Part shown: one piece after another, positions 16,523 through 25,151 of the stretch
Layout of the letters: every line of letters starts with the position of its first letter
Position numbering within the stretch: the first letter of the stretch is position 1
Source of the DNA: Natrinema caseinilyticum
GTDB taxonomy: Archaea > Halobacteriota > Halobacteria > Halobacteriales > Natrialbaceae
DNA length: 64,000 bases
Reading direction: 5' to 3'
Assembly: GCF_024227435.1 (NCBI RefSeq)
Contig: NZ_CP100445.1
Location: 3,035,369-3,099,368 of the forward strand
Notes under the pieces: model-generated
Seen by the model: only the letters and a program-made list of their open reading frames with translations
What the model was told of the DNA's origin: nothing
The model's database searches: none
Position numbers and translations under genes: made by a program

Positions 16523-17785
16523 TTACGAGAGTTTCTCGACGTTGGCGACGACTTCCTCGGCGTACTCGCTGGTTGCGAGCTTCTCCGCGTCGTCGAGCTG
16601 GCGCTCGAGGTCGTAGGTGACCTTGCCGGAGGAAATCGTTTCCTCGACGGCGTCGCGGACGAGGTCGGCGGCGTCCTGCCAGCCCAGGTACTCGAGCATC
16701 ATGCGGCCCGAGAGGATCATGGCGGTCGGGTTGACCTTGTCCTGGCCCTCGTACTTGGGTGCGGAACCGTGGACCGGTTCGGCGAGCAAGAGCCCGTCGC
16801 CGAAGTTCGAACCGGGGGCGATACCGAGGCCGCCGATCTGTGCGCCGGCGGCGTCGGACATGTAGTCCCCGTTCAGGTTCATCGTCGCGATGACGTCGTA
16901 CTGGTCGGTTCGGGTCAGCAGTTGCTGCAGCATGTTGTCGGCGATGCGGTCGTTGACGACGACCGCGTCCTCGGGCTGTTCGCCGTCGCGCTCCTCCCAG
17001 AGGGTGTCCTCGGTGATGACCTCGTCGCCGTACTCCTCTTCAGCGACCTCGTAGCCCCAGTCGCGGAACTGGCCCTCGGTGAACTTCATGATGTTCCCCT
17101 TGTGGACCAGAGTGACGGAATCTCGGTCGTGCTCGAGGGCGTAGTCGATGGCGCGGCGAACGAGACGTTTCGTCCCGAACTCCGTGATCGGCTTGATCCC
17201 GATGCCGACGGGGCCGTCGTGAATGACGCCGGACGCGCCCATGTCGTCCTCGACGAACTCCTTGACCTGCTGGACTTCGTCGGTGCCGGCTTCCCACTCG
17301 ATGCCGGCGTAGACGTCCTCCGTGTTCTCACGGAACGTGATCATGTTCATCTGCTCGGGCTCGGAAACCGGCGACGGAACGCCGTCGAGATAGTAGGTCG
17401 GGCGGACGTTCGCGTAGAGGTCGAGTTTCTTGCGCAGGGCGACGTTGAGCGACCGGAAGCCGGCTCCCACTGGCGTCGTTAGCGGACCCTTGATCGCGAC
17501 GCGGTGTTCCTTGATCGCGTCGACGGTTTCCCGCGGAAGGTTCTCGTCGTATTTCTCGCGGGCGGATTCGCCGGCGTAGACGCGCATCCAGTTGATCTCG
17601 CGGCCGGTCGCCTCCGCGGCAGCCTCGAGCACTTTCTGTGCGGCGGGGCCGACGTCGCTTCCCACACCGTCGCCGTAGATAATCGGAATAATCGGGTTGT
17701 CAGGCACCTCGAGCTCGGTCTCGGTCCCCTCTTTCAGCGTGATCTTCTCCCCCTCTTCCGGTTCCTCGATCTTGTCGTAGCTCAT
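16523..17785 (-). CDS. icd: NADP-dependent isocitrate dehydrogenase
   Basis: 420 residues, matching haloarchaeal Icd in length. Oxidative decarboxylation of isocitrate to 2-oxoglutarate in the TCA cycle, cytoplasmic. Signatures: IPIIYGDGVGSDV, substrate serine and arginines in PVGAGFRSLNVALRKKLD and the Arg of FRENTEDVYAGIEW, the metal/cofactor segment GDYMSDAAGAQIGGLG with its conserved Asp, and the cofactor loop PVHGSAPKYEGQDKVNPTA. The start at 17785 fits a TATA-like CTTTTACC centred 27-30 bases upstream; an upstream in-frame Met at 17827 is less likely. Confidence 0.96.
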   Translation of the reverse strand: MSYDKIEEPEEGEKITLKEGTETELEVPDNPIIPIIYGDGVGSDVGPAAQKVLEAAAEATGREINWMRVYAGESAREKYDENLPRETVDAIKEHRVAIKGPLTTPVGAGFRSLNVALRKKLDLYANVRPTYYLDGVPSPVSEPEQMNMITFRENTEDVYAGIEWEAGTDEVQQVKEFVEDDMGASGVIHDGPVGIGIKPITEFGTKRLVRRAIDYALEHDRDSVTLVHKGNIMKFTEGQFRDWGYEVAEEEYGDEVITEDTLWEERDGEQPEDAVVVNDRIADNMLQQLLTRTDQYDVIATMNLNGDYMSDAAGAQIGGLGIAPGSNFGDGLLLAEPVHGSAPKYEGQDKVNPTAMILSGRMMLEYLGWQDAADLVRDAVEETISSGKVTYDLERQLDDAEKLATSEYAEEVVANVEKLS

Positions 17786-18631
17786 CTCGTCTACACGGTT
17801 CTCCGACGGGGGTAAAAGGTCTACCATTTCCGTCTGGGCCCGGCAAAAATTGACCGTGACCCGTTCGAGCCAAACACGTTATTACCGTCGGAATCCGGTT
17901 GTTGAACGGCGACACAGCTCCGATCCGTGTCGGCAGCGATAGCGCCGCTCTCGAACGAAGCGACGAGAGCGGCGTCTAATCAGCACTTCGCAGCCGGGAG
18001 CGTGGTGTGGGCGCAGATCGCGCCCGATCTCTGACCGTGACCGTGCTCGTTACCCGGCGAAAACGTGCTCGTTGCTCGGCGAACGTGCTCGTTGCTCGGC
18101 GAAAACCGGTGACCGTTCGCGCGGCTCTCGAGCGGACGAATCGAGTGGCGAGAGGCCGCGGTGTCACCTCGGAACCGACGAATCCACCCGCCGGGAGTGC
18201 GGCTCGTGCTCGGGTCCGGAGGTGACGATCACGGCCTCGATGCCGATTACGTGCGAATCGGATCGCTGGCGTCTCTCACGCCACTCGAATCGAGACGGTC
18301 GTGCGGTATAACCCGTGGCGACCGTTTCACGGAATCGGAGGCCGTTATCCGTCGTTTCTTCCCCGAACGATCAGTTCCGGGAATTGTCCGCTCGGATTCG
18401 GCTGAGTATCAGCGTGGACTCCGTACCGGACGGTACAGGCGGTGGTGTGGTGACGCGGTACGAACGACGGTGAAGGTGAATCGAGTGCGGAGTGCATCGC
18501 GGACGCGGCGCGCTCACATTCCGTGATGTGTCACCGTCGAAACCACAGGCGATCGCCGCCGCTCGAGTGGCACCTACCGACGACGGACGAGAGGCGGAAC
18601 CTCTTTTTGTCGATCGGTCGAACCCCGGTGC
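17786..18631. other. Intergenic region of about 850 bp without a recognised gene
   Basis: Open frames here encode Arg/Ser-rich, non-acidic products and match nothing. Contains the icd promoter, a three-copy tandem repeat (18042-18102), and a TATA-like CTTTTTG near 18603 for map. Confidence 0.5.
18042..18102. repeat. Three tandem copies of a ~20-bp unit
   Basis: CGTGCTCGTTGCTCGGCGA occurs exactly at 18064-18082 and 18084-18102, and with three changes at 18042-18060. Copy spacing is 20-22 bp. It lies in the icd-map spacer. Nothing indicates a function; it may be simple repeat expansion or a protein-binding array. Confidence 0.6.
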
Positions 18632-19528
18632 ATGACCGAATCCGAGGTGGACCTCGAGTCCGAGCAGTACGAGAAACACCGCGAAGCGGGAGCGATCCTC
18701 GCGCAGGTACGCGATGAAACCGCAGAACGCGTCGAGGTCGGCGCAAGCCACCTCGAGGTCGCCGAGTGGGCCGAAGACCGGATCCGCGAACTCGGTGGCA
18801 AACCCGCGTTTCCCGTCAATATCTCCGTCGACGAGGAGGCAGCTCACGCGACGCCGTCGATCGACGACGAGACCACCTTCGGCGAAGAGATGATCAACCT
18901 CGATATCGGTGTCCACGTCGACGGCTGGCTGGCAGACACCGCGATCACCGTCGACCTCTCCGGCAATCCGGAACTCGCCGAGGCGTCCGAACAGGCGCTC
19001 GAGGCGGCCCTCGAAGTGGTCGAACCGGGCGTCGACACGGGGGATATCGGCGCAGAGATCGAAGACGTCATCGACGGGTACGGCTACAATCCCGTCGTCA
19101 ACCTGACCGGCCACGGACTGGGGCACTGGGAGCAACACACCAGTCCGAACATCCCCAATCGCGACGTCTCACAGGGGGCGACACTCGAGGTCGGCGACGT
19201 CGTCGCGATCGAGCCGTTCGCGACCGACGGTGGCGGAAAGGTCACGGAAGGCGCCAACGAGGAGATCTTCTCGCTCGAGCGCGAGGGGACCGTGCGCAAC
19301 AGACAGGCTCGCGACGCGTTAGAACAAATCACCGAGGAGTTTCGCACCCTGCCGTTTGCGACGCGCTGGCTCGAGACCGACCGGCCTGAAATGGCGCTAC
19401 GCAGGCTCAAACGCAACGATATCGTCCACGGGTATCCGGTCCTGAAAGAAGACGACGGCTTCCTGGTCAGCCAGAAAGAACACACGATCATCGTCACCGA
19501 AGACGGGTGTGAGGTAACGACTGCGTAG
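18632..19528 (+). CDS. map: Type II methionine aminopeptidase
   Basis: 298 residues, archaeal type II size. Removes the initiator Met from nascent proteins. The five metal ligands are recognisable: the Asp pair in INLDIGVHVDGWLADTAITVDL, His in NLTGHGLGHWEQH, Glu in AIEPFATDG and Glu in QKEHTIIVTEDG. The ~60-residue type II insertion (FSLEREGTVRNRQARDAL ... HGYPVLKEDD) is present. A TATA-like box about 27 bases upstream suggests a leaderless transcript. Confidence 0.96.
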   Translation: MTESEVDLESEQYEKHREAGAILAQVRDETAERVEVGASHLEVAEWAEDRIRELGGKPAFPVNISVDEEAAHATPSIDDETTFGEEMINLDIGVHVDGWLADTAITVDLSGNPELAEASEQALEAALEVVEPGVDTGDIGAEIEDVIDGYGYNPVVNLTGHGLGHWEQHTSPNIPNRDVSQGATLEVGDVVAIEPFATDGGGKVTEGANEEIFSLEREGTVRNRQARDALEQITEEFRTLPFATRWLETDRPEMALRRLKRNDIVHGYPVLKEDDGFLVSQKEHTIIVTEDGCEVTTA

Positions 19529-19648
19529 CCCGTTGGGAATTCGAATCGGTAATAGAGAGAGTGAGCGAGACGTGCTCGCCGATTTGAGAGGATGCGGGAG
19601 ACCAGGTTATCAGTGCGATTCGTCGCTCGTTCGGTCGTCGCCAGCCGA

Positions 19649-19849
19649 TCAGGCGTTGTTCATCCGCTGGCTCGTGCGGTTCCCACACCGCTGGCACTCG
19701 GCCACGCGGTAGGGTTCACGGGAGAACTGTGCGTTCTCCTTCTTCAGACTCTCCGCCCGTATCTGGACCGAGACTTCGTGGAGGGTTTCCAGGTCGCATT
19801 CCGTGCAGTGTTCGGTCATCCCGCTGAATGAGTTGTCGGTCGTTGCCAT
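19649..19849 (-). CDS. Small zinc-ribbon protein (DUF7835-like)
   Basis: 66 residues with two Cys pairs, CTECD near residue 14 and CQRCG near residue 53, and a middle segment SREPYRVAECQRCG that I recall from the haloarchaeal DUF7835 family. The start at 19849 (MATTDNSF) is favoured because a TTTAAG box lies about 30 bases upstream; an upstream ATG at 19867 follows a GAGGAG stretch and remains possible. Probably zinc-binding; role unknown. Confidence 0.75.
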   Translation of the reverse strand: MATTDNSFSGMTEHCTECDLETLHEVSVQIRAESLKKENAQFSREPYRVAECQRCGNRTSQRMNNA

Positions 19850-19867
19850 TAACATATTACTTGCCAT

Positions 19868-20104
19868 AGACTCCTCTTAAACCCATGCTTCGTTTTGAGA
19901 ACTGAGTAGTGAAACTCACAACCGAGAATTATACTGCTATTAAAATCGGCTGAGAGGGTTTAATACCGTTTATTTTTTGACTTACGTGCAGTGGTTCCGA
20001 AATGTCCGGCTCTCGCAGAAATTTTTTCAAGGGCCGCTTGTCGCCGCCCTCGCTGGAAACGGACGGAGTAAAACGCTTTAGGAAAACCTCGAGTGATAGC
20101 GAGT
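19868..20104. other. Divergent promoter region
   Basis: Short AT-rich spacer between the zinc-ribbon gene and the HIT gene. CTTTAGG near 20077-20084 serves as TATA box for the HIT gene. No gene seen. Confidence 0.4.
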
Positions 20105-20644
20105 ATGGAACAGGTCTTCGCACCGTGGCGGATGGAGTGGATCGAGCGCGACGAGAAAAACCCGACCGTCGACGAATGCGTCTTCTGTGAACTCCCCGAG
20201 CAGGAACGCGACCGGGAAAACCGCATCGTTGCACGTAACGAAAACGCGTTCGTCATGCTGAACAACTACCCGTACAACCCGGGTCACGCGATGGTTATTC
20301 CCCACACCCATACCGGCGAGTACGCCGCGCTTGAAGACGACGTGCTCCTCGACCACGCCCGCTTGAAACAACGGACGTTCGACGCGATCGAAGAAGCGCT
20401 CGAGCCCGACGGGTTCAACGCCGGCTTGAACCTCGGTGACGGGGCCGGCGGCTCGATCGACGATCACCTGCACACTCACGTCGTCCCGCGCTGGCAGGGC
20501 GACACCAACTTCATGCCCGTCATCAGCGACACGACGGTGATCGTCGAGGCGCTCGAGGAGACCTACGACCACCTTCGCGAGTCCTTCGGCGCTCAAGACG
20601 GGGCAACCGTACCCGACGAGTGCCGTGCCGTCACGTTCGAGTGA
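20105..20644 (+). CDS. HIT-family hydrolase (histidine-triad nucleotide-binding protein)
   Basis: 179 residues. The histidine triad H-x-H-x-H is seen in DDHLHTHVVPRW near residue 120-130, with the N-terminal CVFCELPE Cys pair (possible zinc site) and NNYPYNPGHAMVIP. Length and architecture match Fhit/APA2-like nucleotide hydrolases acting on dinucleoside polyphosphates or AMP conjugates. The start at 20105 lies about 25 bases after the TATA-like CTTTAGG. Confidence 0.92.
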   Translation: MEQVFAPWRMEWIERDEKNPTVDECVFCELPEQERDRENRIVARNENAFVMLNNYPYNPGHAMVIPHTHTGEYAALEDDVLLDHARLKQRTFDAIEEALEPDGFNAGLNLGDGAGGSIDDHLHTHVVPRWQGDTNFMPVISDTTVIVEALEETYDHLRESFGAQDGATVPDECRAVTFE

Positions 20645-20840
20645 CGGATCGGTGATCGACGCCGATCGTCGATCAGCGCTCGCGGTCGCGCGCACGTAGA
20701 CGTCGCGTGTACTCGCGTTCCGACGCGACCGCGTCGTCCCCGCCGTTCGGGGCGGGGCGTTCCCCTCGCACTTCCGTAATCAGCAAACTGGGCCAGGCAA
20801 CCGGACACTTTTGTTATCCGTTGTCGTGCGTGTTTGTAGC

Positions 20841-21254
20841 ATGGATTACGAAGTGGTCCACACCGAGGACGTACCGATCACCGACCTCTCCGACGACGAT
20901 GAGATCCCGCCGGATCTACGCATTCGGGCGCTCGACGAGGTCTTCGATACCGACTCGCTCAACATCAAGCTCTGGTACTTCGAACCGGGAGAAGAGATCG
21001 GGTATCACGCGCACAGCGAGCAAGAGGAACTGTTCTACGTTCTGGAGGGACAGTTCTCGCTGAAACTCGGCCGTTCGGGCGAGGAGGAGTACGTCGACGC
21101 CGGCCCGGGGACGTTCTGGATCGCGAAACCCGAGATCGGTCACGGTCACCGAAACGTCGGCGACGAGGAGGGAGTGATTCTGGCGCTCGGTGCACCGGCG
21201 GTCGAAGACCCCGGCCTCGATCCGCACCGCCTGGACGACGACGAAGACGAATAG
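20841..21254 (+). CDS. Cupin-domain protein
   Basis: 137 residues, a single cupin barrel. Metal ligand motif 1, YHAHSEQEELFYVLEG, gives His-x-His and Glu; motif 2 includes PEIGHGHRNVGDEE. An acidic tail ends in Asp/Glu repeats. Such small cupins bind a metal and are sometimes sugar isomerases or dioxygenases; the substrate cannot be told from sequence. Confidence 0.9.
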   Translation: MDYEVVHTEDVPITDLSDDDEIPPDLRIRALDEVFDTDSLNIKLWYFEPGEEIGYHAHSEQEELFYVLEGQFSLKLGRSGEEEYVDAGPGTFWIAKPEIGHGHRNVGDEEGVILALGAPAVEDPGLDPHRLDDDEDE

Positions 21255-21276
21255 CGGCTGACCTCCCGAAGCGGCG

Positions 21277-21513
21277 TCAGGCGTACGTCGCCTCGAGGTA
21301 ATCGAGGATGCGTTTTGACTCCGCCATCGTCACGCCGTATCCGTCGTCGACGACGACGGGCACCTGTCGCTGGCCCGAAACGCGTTTGACCTCGTTGCGC
21401 TTCGAGTGAAGCCCCTCGACCCAGATGCTCTCGTAGTCGACGTCGAGTTCCTCGAGGCGGTCGACGACGTGTTCACAGAACGGGCATCCTTCCAACCGAT
21501 AGAGCGTGACCAT
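21277..21513 (-). CDS. Glutaredoxin-like protein
   Basis: 78 residues with thioredoxin fold: active site CPFC near residues 10-13 (YRLEGCPFCEHV), cis-Pro in RQVPVVVDDG, and the ending SKRILDYLEATYA. Glutaredoxin/mycoredoxin-type thiol reductase, cytoplasmic; in haloarchaea the partner thiol is likely gamma-glutamylcysteine rather than glutathione (established for the group). The start MVTLYRLEG at 21513 is preferred over 21540. Confidence 0.92.
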   Translation of the reverse strand: MVTLYRLEGCPFCEHVVDRLEELDVDYESIWVEGLHSKRNEVKRVSGQRQVPVVVDDGYGVTMAESKRILDYLEATYA

Positions 21514-21540
21514 GAACGGTCGTACGGAGCAGGACGCCAA

Positions 21541-21818
21541 AAGGATGGGTGCCGCTCGCGGGACGAAGAAACGGGACCGGGCGTGAAAGACCAGCCCGGG
21601 ACGACGATCGGTGCTCGGCTATCGGACGGCGACGAGGCGGCGATCGGGTCGAGCGAGCCTGTCGTGATCCGGAACGGAGCGCCGTCGCGGGCGTACGACG
21701 CGGTAACTCACACCCGTGGTCCATCGAATTTTCGATCGCCGTATCGTGATCGTGCGGACGCACGGCCGCTCGTCACCGCGATACCGAGTTTTTTGTAGTC
21801 GCGCGAGAGTCCTCGAAT
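21541..21818. other. Intergenic region, 278 bp
   Basis: Divergent spacer between glutaredoxin and the redoxin-like gene. A TATA-like GTTTTTTGTAG at about 21788-21798 precedes the ATG at 21819. No gene seen. Confidence 0.4.
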
Positions 21819-22298
21819 ATGCCACCGACCGCGGGCGAGACCGTTGCGGACTTCGACGCGCTTCTCTGTGACGGCGAGACGTTCCGATCGACGGCGCTCT
21901 CCGACGCGCTCGGCGCTCGAGGGGGCGTCGTCGTCTGTACCGGCTTCGCGTTCAGTGCGATCGCACAGAACTGGTGGAAACGGTTCGTTCGCGCCGGCTG
22001 GGACGAGTTCGAGGACGTTCCAGTATTCGGCGTGAGTCGCGACGGACCCTACGCGCAAAACGAGTTCCTCCGATGGCTGGATCGACCGGGCTTTCGCTTC
22101 TTCGCGGACGTAAACGGCACGGTGAGCGAGTCGCTCGACTTGCTCGCCGACCGGTCGCACATGGCCGGCGTTTCGACGCCGTGGCGGTCCGCGTTCGTCC
22201 TCGATCCCGACCGGGAGATCACGTACGCCTTCGTCGCCGACGACTGGATCTCGCCGCTTCCCCGCGAAGAGATCGAAACCGCCGTCGCGGATCTGTAG
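21819..22298 (+). CDS. Peroxiredoxin/redoxin-fold protein lacking the usual peroxidatic Cys
   Basis: 159 residues with thioredoxin-fold features of the AhpC/TSA group (GETVADFDALLCDGETFR, VPVFGVSRDGPYAQNEFLRW, FRFFADVNGTVSESLDLL, STPWRSAFVLDPDREITYAFV). Where peroxiredoxins have T/S-x-x-C, this protein reads FAFSAIAQNWW, so the peroxidatic Cys is replaced. The only Cys residues are Cys17 in the early strand and the one in VVVCTGFAF. Either a non-catalytic relative or one with moved chemistry. Confidence 0.8.
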   Translation: MPPTAGETVADFDALLCDGETFRSTALSDALGARGGVVVCTGFAFSAIAQNWWKRFVRAGWDEFEDVPVFGVSRDGPYAQNEFLRWLDRPGFRFFADVNGTVSESLDLLADRSHMAGVSTPWRSAFVLDPDREITYAFVADDWISPLPREEIETAVADL

Positions 22299-22361
22299 CG
22301 GGACCGCGACCGGAGTCGCCGTGGATCGAACGACCGGGACTCGCGGTGGAACGGCGTGCAA

Positions 22362-22727
22362 TCAGGGTTCGCAGTAGAGGGTCTCGCCGTGCTGTGTGCA
22401 CTCGATCCGAAGCGGATCGTCGTAGGTCACCGAGACGCGGTCGATCGCCTGAACGTAGTGCGCGGGCAGTCCGCCCTGGGATCGCCGATTGAGCTGCCGT
22501 ATCAGCCCGGCCTCGCGGAGGTTCGCCACTTTCCTGTAGGCTGTCGACTGCGGGAGATCGAGCGCGTCGGCAATCTCCGGAACCGTGGTCGGCTCCTCGA
22601 CGAACAGATAGACGGCCCGAGCGTCGTCGTCGTTGAGCAGGTCCATGATCGACCCGGGCACACACCCGAGTTCTCCGTCCCGTTCGGCTCGCGGACACCG
22701 GATCGGTTTCTCGACCGTGTCGCTCAT
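22362..22727 (-). CDS. Winged-helix transcriptional regulator with terminal Cys pairs
   Basis: 121 residues. ArsR/IclR-like winged helix: MDLLNDDDARAVYLFVEEP, PEIADALDLPQSTAYRKVANL (helix 2-turn-helix 3), EAGLIRQLNRRSQG wing. Two N-terminal Cys (IRCPRAERDGELGC) and two C-terminal Cys (IECTQHGETLYC) flank the domain, which could bind a metal or sense redox state. Start MSDTVEK at 22727; upstream extension is basic and unlikely. Targets unknown. Confidence 0.85.
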   Translation of the reverse strand: MSDTVEKPIRCPRAERDGELGCVPGSIMDLLNDDDARAVYLFVEEPTTVPEIADALDLPQSTAYRKVANLREAGLIRQLNRRSQGGLPAHYVQAIDRVSVTYDDPLRIECTQHGETLYCEP

Positions 22728-22895
22728 ATCGCTCGATTTCTCCCGAGCGGGCTTACGTGTCCCCCCTTTTTCCCGCAGACTGGCACTGACCGTTCCCCTC
22801 ACGTGTCTCGAGAAGACCGACGCGACGCGGCCCGGCGTCGTCGCGAACGGTACCGTCGCTGCCGTTCGACGTCTCGCGCCGGCTTCGATCCCGGC

Positions 22896-24149
22896 CTAAA
22901 CCGGCGTTCCGAACGCGTACATCGACTCGTGGGCCGTGATCTCGAGATCGACGAAATCGCCGGGTTCGATGCCGTACTCGCTCGCGTTCTGGACGATGAG
23001 TTGGCGGTAGGCCGAGTCGCGGCACTTGACGGAGTCGCCGGTGCCCGCTTCGACGACCAGCACGTCCTCGCGGCGCTCGCCGACCATGTCCGCGTAGGCG
23101 TCGGCGACGACCTCGCGTTTGAGTTCACTCATCGCCTTCGAGCGCTCTTTCTTGATCGTCCCGCCGAGGCCCTTCATGTCCGCGGCATCGGTTTCCGGCC
23201 GCTTGGAAAAGCGAGTGACGTTGATCTTCTCGGGACGCGTCTCCCGGAGCAGCGCCAACGACTGCTCGTGGTCGCGGTCGGTCTCGGTCGGGAAACCGAC
23301 GATGAAGTCCGTCGAGAGCGTCCAGTACTCGAGCGCCTCGTCGAAGGTCTCGACCACCTCGAGATACTCCGCGACCTGATGTTGCCGGCGCATATCGCCG
23401 AGGACGTCGTCAGATCCGGACTGAACGGGTGCGTGCAGGAAGTCGTAGAGTTCGTCGTTCGCCGCGAAGACCTCGGCGAGTTCGTCACGGATGCCGTGGA
23501 CGCCTTTCGGGTTCGCCATCCCCACTCGCACCCGGAACTCGCCGTCGATCGCACAGATGCGCTCGAGCAGCCGGTGCAGTTTGCGTTCGCCGTCGTCCCA
23601 GCCGTAGACGCCGGTGTCCTGCCCGGTGATGCGAATCTCCTTCGCGCCGGCGTGGATCAGCGCGCGGGCCTTCGCGACGTTTTCCTCGATCGGCGGGGAA
23701 TCGATCTTCCCGGTCGCGTGCTTGGTGATGCAGTACGAGCAGTCGGACATGCACCCTCGGGCGATCGGAAGGATGCCGACGACGCCGTCGAGGATGGGTT
23801 CGGCGTCGGGCGTCGTCGTCGGACACTCGCCGTTGGTGACCGCCTCGGGCACCTCGTCCCAGTGGAGGACCTGCCCGTCGACGCCGGCTCGAGCGAACGC
23901 CTCGCCCTGGGCCAGCGCCATACAGCCCGTGATGAAGAGGTCGGCCGTTTCGTCGGCCAGTTCCTCGGCCCGCCGGAGCATGTTTCGCTCGGTTTTCTCG
24001 ACGACGGTACAGGTGTTGAGAATCGCCACGTCCGCCTCGTCGACGCCGTCGACCCGGTAGTGGCCCGCATCGCGGAGCCGCCGCTCTATCTCGCGACTCT
24101 CCCCGCGGTTCGACGTACAGCCGTACGTCTCGATGTGATACCGGGCCAT
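22896..24149 (-). CDS. MiaB-like tRNA methylthiotransferase (archaeal MtaB/CDKAL1 type)
   Basis: 417 residues. N-terminal UPF0004 domain with three cluster cysteines (ETYGCTSNRG, ILNTCTVVE, ITGCMALAQ), then the radical-SAM motif CMSDCSYC (C-x3-C-x2-C) near residue 135, and a C-terminal TRAM domain (VEAGTGDSVKCRDSAYRQLIVQ). The family adds a methylthio group to t6A37 of tRNAs (ms2t6A), an Fe-S enzyme using SAM. In an archaeon the CDKAL1-like subgroup is expected. Start at 24149, MARYHIETYGC. Confidence 0.94.
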   Translation of the reverse strand: MARYHIETYGCTSNRGESREIERRLRDAGHYRVDGVDEADVAILNTCTVVEKTERNMLRRAEELADETADLFITGCMALAQGEAFARAGVDGQVLHWDEVPEAVTNGECPTTTPDAEPILDGVVGILPIARGCMSDCSYCITKHATGKIDSPPIEENVAKARALIHAGAKEIRITGQDTGVYGWDDGERKLHRLLERICAIDGEFRVRVGMANPKGVHGIRDELAEVFAANDELYDFLHAPVQSGSDDVLGDMRRQHQVAEYLEVVETFDEALEYWTLSTDFIVGFPTETDRDHEQSLALLRETRPEKINVTRFSKRPETDAADMKGLGGTIKKERSKAMSELKREVVADAYADMVGERREDVLVVEAGTGDSVKCRDSAYRQLIVQNASEYGIEPGDFVDLEITAHESMYAFGTPV

Positions 24150-24259
24150 TCGCTTGGAACTCACTCGGGTCTCGCGAATCAAAAGCACGACGGATCGCGG
24201 CCGCGTTCGACGACCGGTCAGGTGCGTCGCTCGCGCTCCCTCGAGTTTCGACCGGCGAA

Positions 24260-24595
24260 TCAGTCGTCAGACCGTACAGAGACGTCGTCGGACGCCGAGC
24301 GGCTTCGGAAGACCAGGTAGAGAACTAGCACGGCGATCAGGAAGTCGAAGCCGTGTTCGACCAGGTGGTGGACCGTCATCGGGACGAGGCCGAGGACGGT
24401 TCCGAGTCCGGTGAGCGACCGAACGACGAGAAGGCCGAGCACGACTGCGATCAGGCAATACCGGATCGTCCGCCGCCGGGCGTACGCGGTGAGGCCAACG
24501 GCGAACAGGGCCGTGGTGCCGAGTACCGCGAGGGCGATCACCGCGATGAGGACGGGAGCGAGCTGTGGGTCGAGCCAGTCGCCGGCGACCGACAT
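24260..24595 (-). CDS. Three-helix membrane protein (DUF7471-like)
   Basis: 111 residues with three hydrophobic helices (APVLIAVIALAVLGTTALFA; IRYCLIAVVLGLLVVRSLTG; HGFDFLIAVLVLYLVFRS). The pattern, including TVHHLVEH before the last helix, resembles a haloarchaeal family I recall as DUF7471, often beside regulators. An alternative ATG lies 12 bases upstream at 24607. Function unknown. Confidence 0.78.
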   Translation of the reverse strand: MSVAGDWLDPQLAPVLIAVIALAVLGTTALFAVGLTAYARRRTIRYCLIAVVLGLLVVRSLTGLGTVLGLVPMTVHHLVEHGFDFLIAVLVLYLVFRSRSASDDVSVRSDD

Positions 24596-24781
24596 TCCAA
24601 TCACCATGCGATCGATACCGCTATTCGGGCCGACACGCACCTATTCCCTTCGGTGTTTCCCGCGTTCCTGGAGCGCCGCTGTCGGTCGGTTCCCCAGTCA
24701 CCGGGCGACTCCGCTCTCGAGAGCGACTCACGGAGAGCGGTGGCGATATCCGACCCGGTACCGCCCTCGCGGGGACGCGCC

Positions 24782-24967
24782 TCAGCCGCCCGAGCACTCC
24801 TTGAGCAGGTGTTCGCGGTGAATCGCTACCGGCACGCACTCCCCGCAGAGATCGCACTCGAGTCGTCTCTCGTCCGTGTCGTCGTGCGTCTCGCCGGATT
24901 CGTCGTGCGTCTCGCCGGACTCGTCGCGCTTCTCGTCGGCCTCGTCGGTCACGACGTACGCTGTCAT
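24782..24967 (-). CDS. Small acidic protein with a C2HC-like zinc motif
   Basis: 61 residues. The first half is acidic with two tandem copies of DESGETH; the second half reads CDLCGECVPVAIHREHLLKEC, with C-x2-C-x2-C, two His and a final Cys, a compact zinc-finger-like pattern. Short, so confidence is limited, but its composition is haloarchaeal. Start 24967 (MTAYVV) preferred; an upstream ATG gives seven more residues. Confidence 0.6.
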   Translation of the reverse strand: MTAYVVTDEADEKRDESGETHDESGETHDDTDERRLECDLCGECVPVAIHREHLLKECSGG

Positions 24968-25124
24968 CGCGAGCACGATAACCGCCACGTTTCGACCGGG
25001 ACCGGAGCGTCGGCGTGGATCGAATTATCGCTCGAGACCGGCCAGCAATACCGTTCGTCCCGTTTTTGGACCAGTCCGGTACCGGGACGCACTGTCAAAT
25101 CGTATAGTTGTTTTATATCCGTAC

Positions 25125-25138
25125 ACGACGTACGTCGT
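25125..25138. promoter_or_regulatory. 14-bp perfect palindrome between TATA box and start
   Basis: ACGACGTACGTCGT is perfectly self-complementary. It lies just after the TATA-like TTTTATAT at 25111-25118 and before the ATG at 25152, covering the likely transcription start. This position suits a repressor operator for the DUF308/HdeD-like gene. Role inferred. Confidence 0.5.
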
Positions 25139-25151
25139 ATCGGTGAATCCA

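Noticed and set aside
18042-18102. Tandem repeats considered as a CRISPR array
   Set aside because: Unit about 20 bp with almost no spacer and only three copies; no cas genes. No CRISPR array is present in the window.
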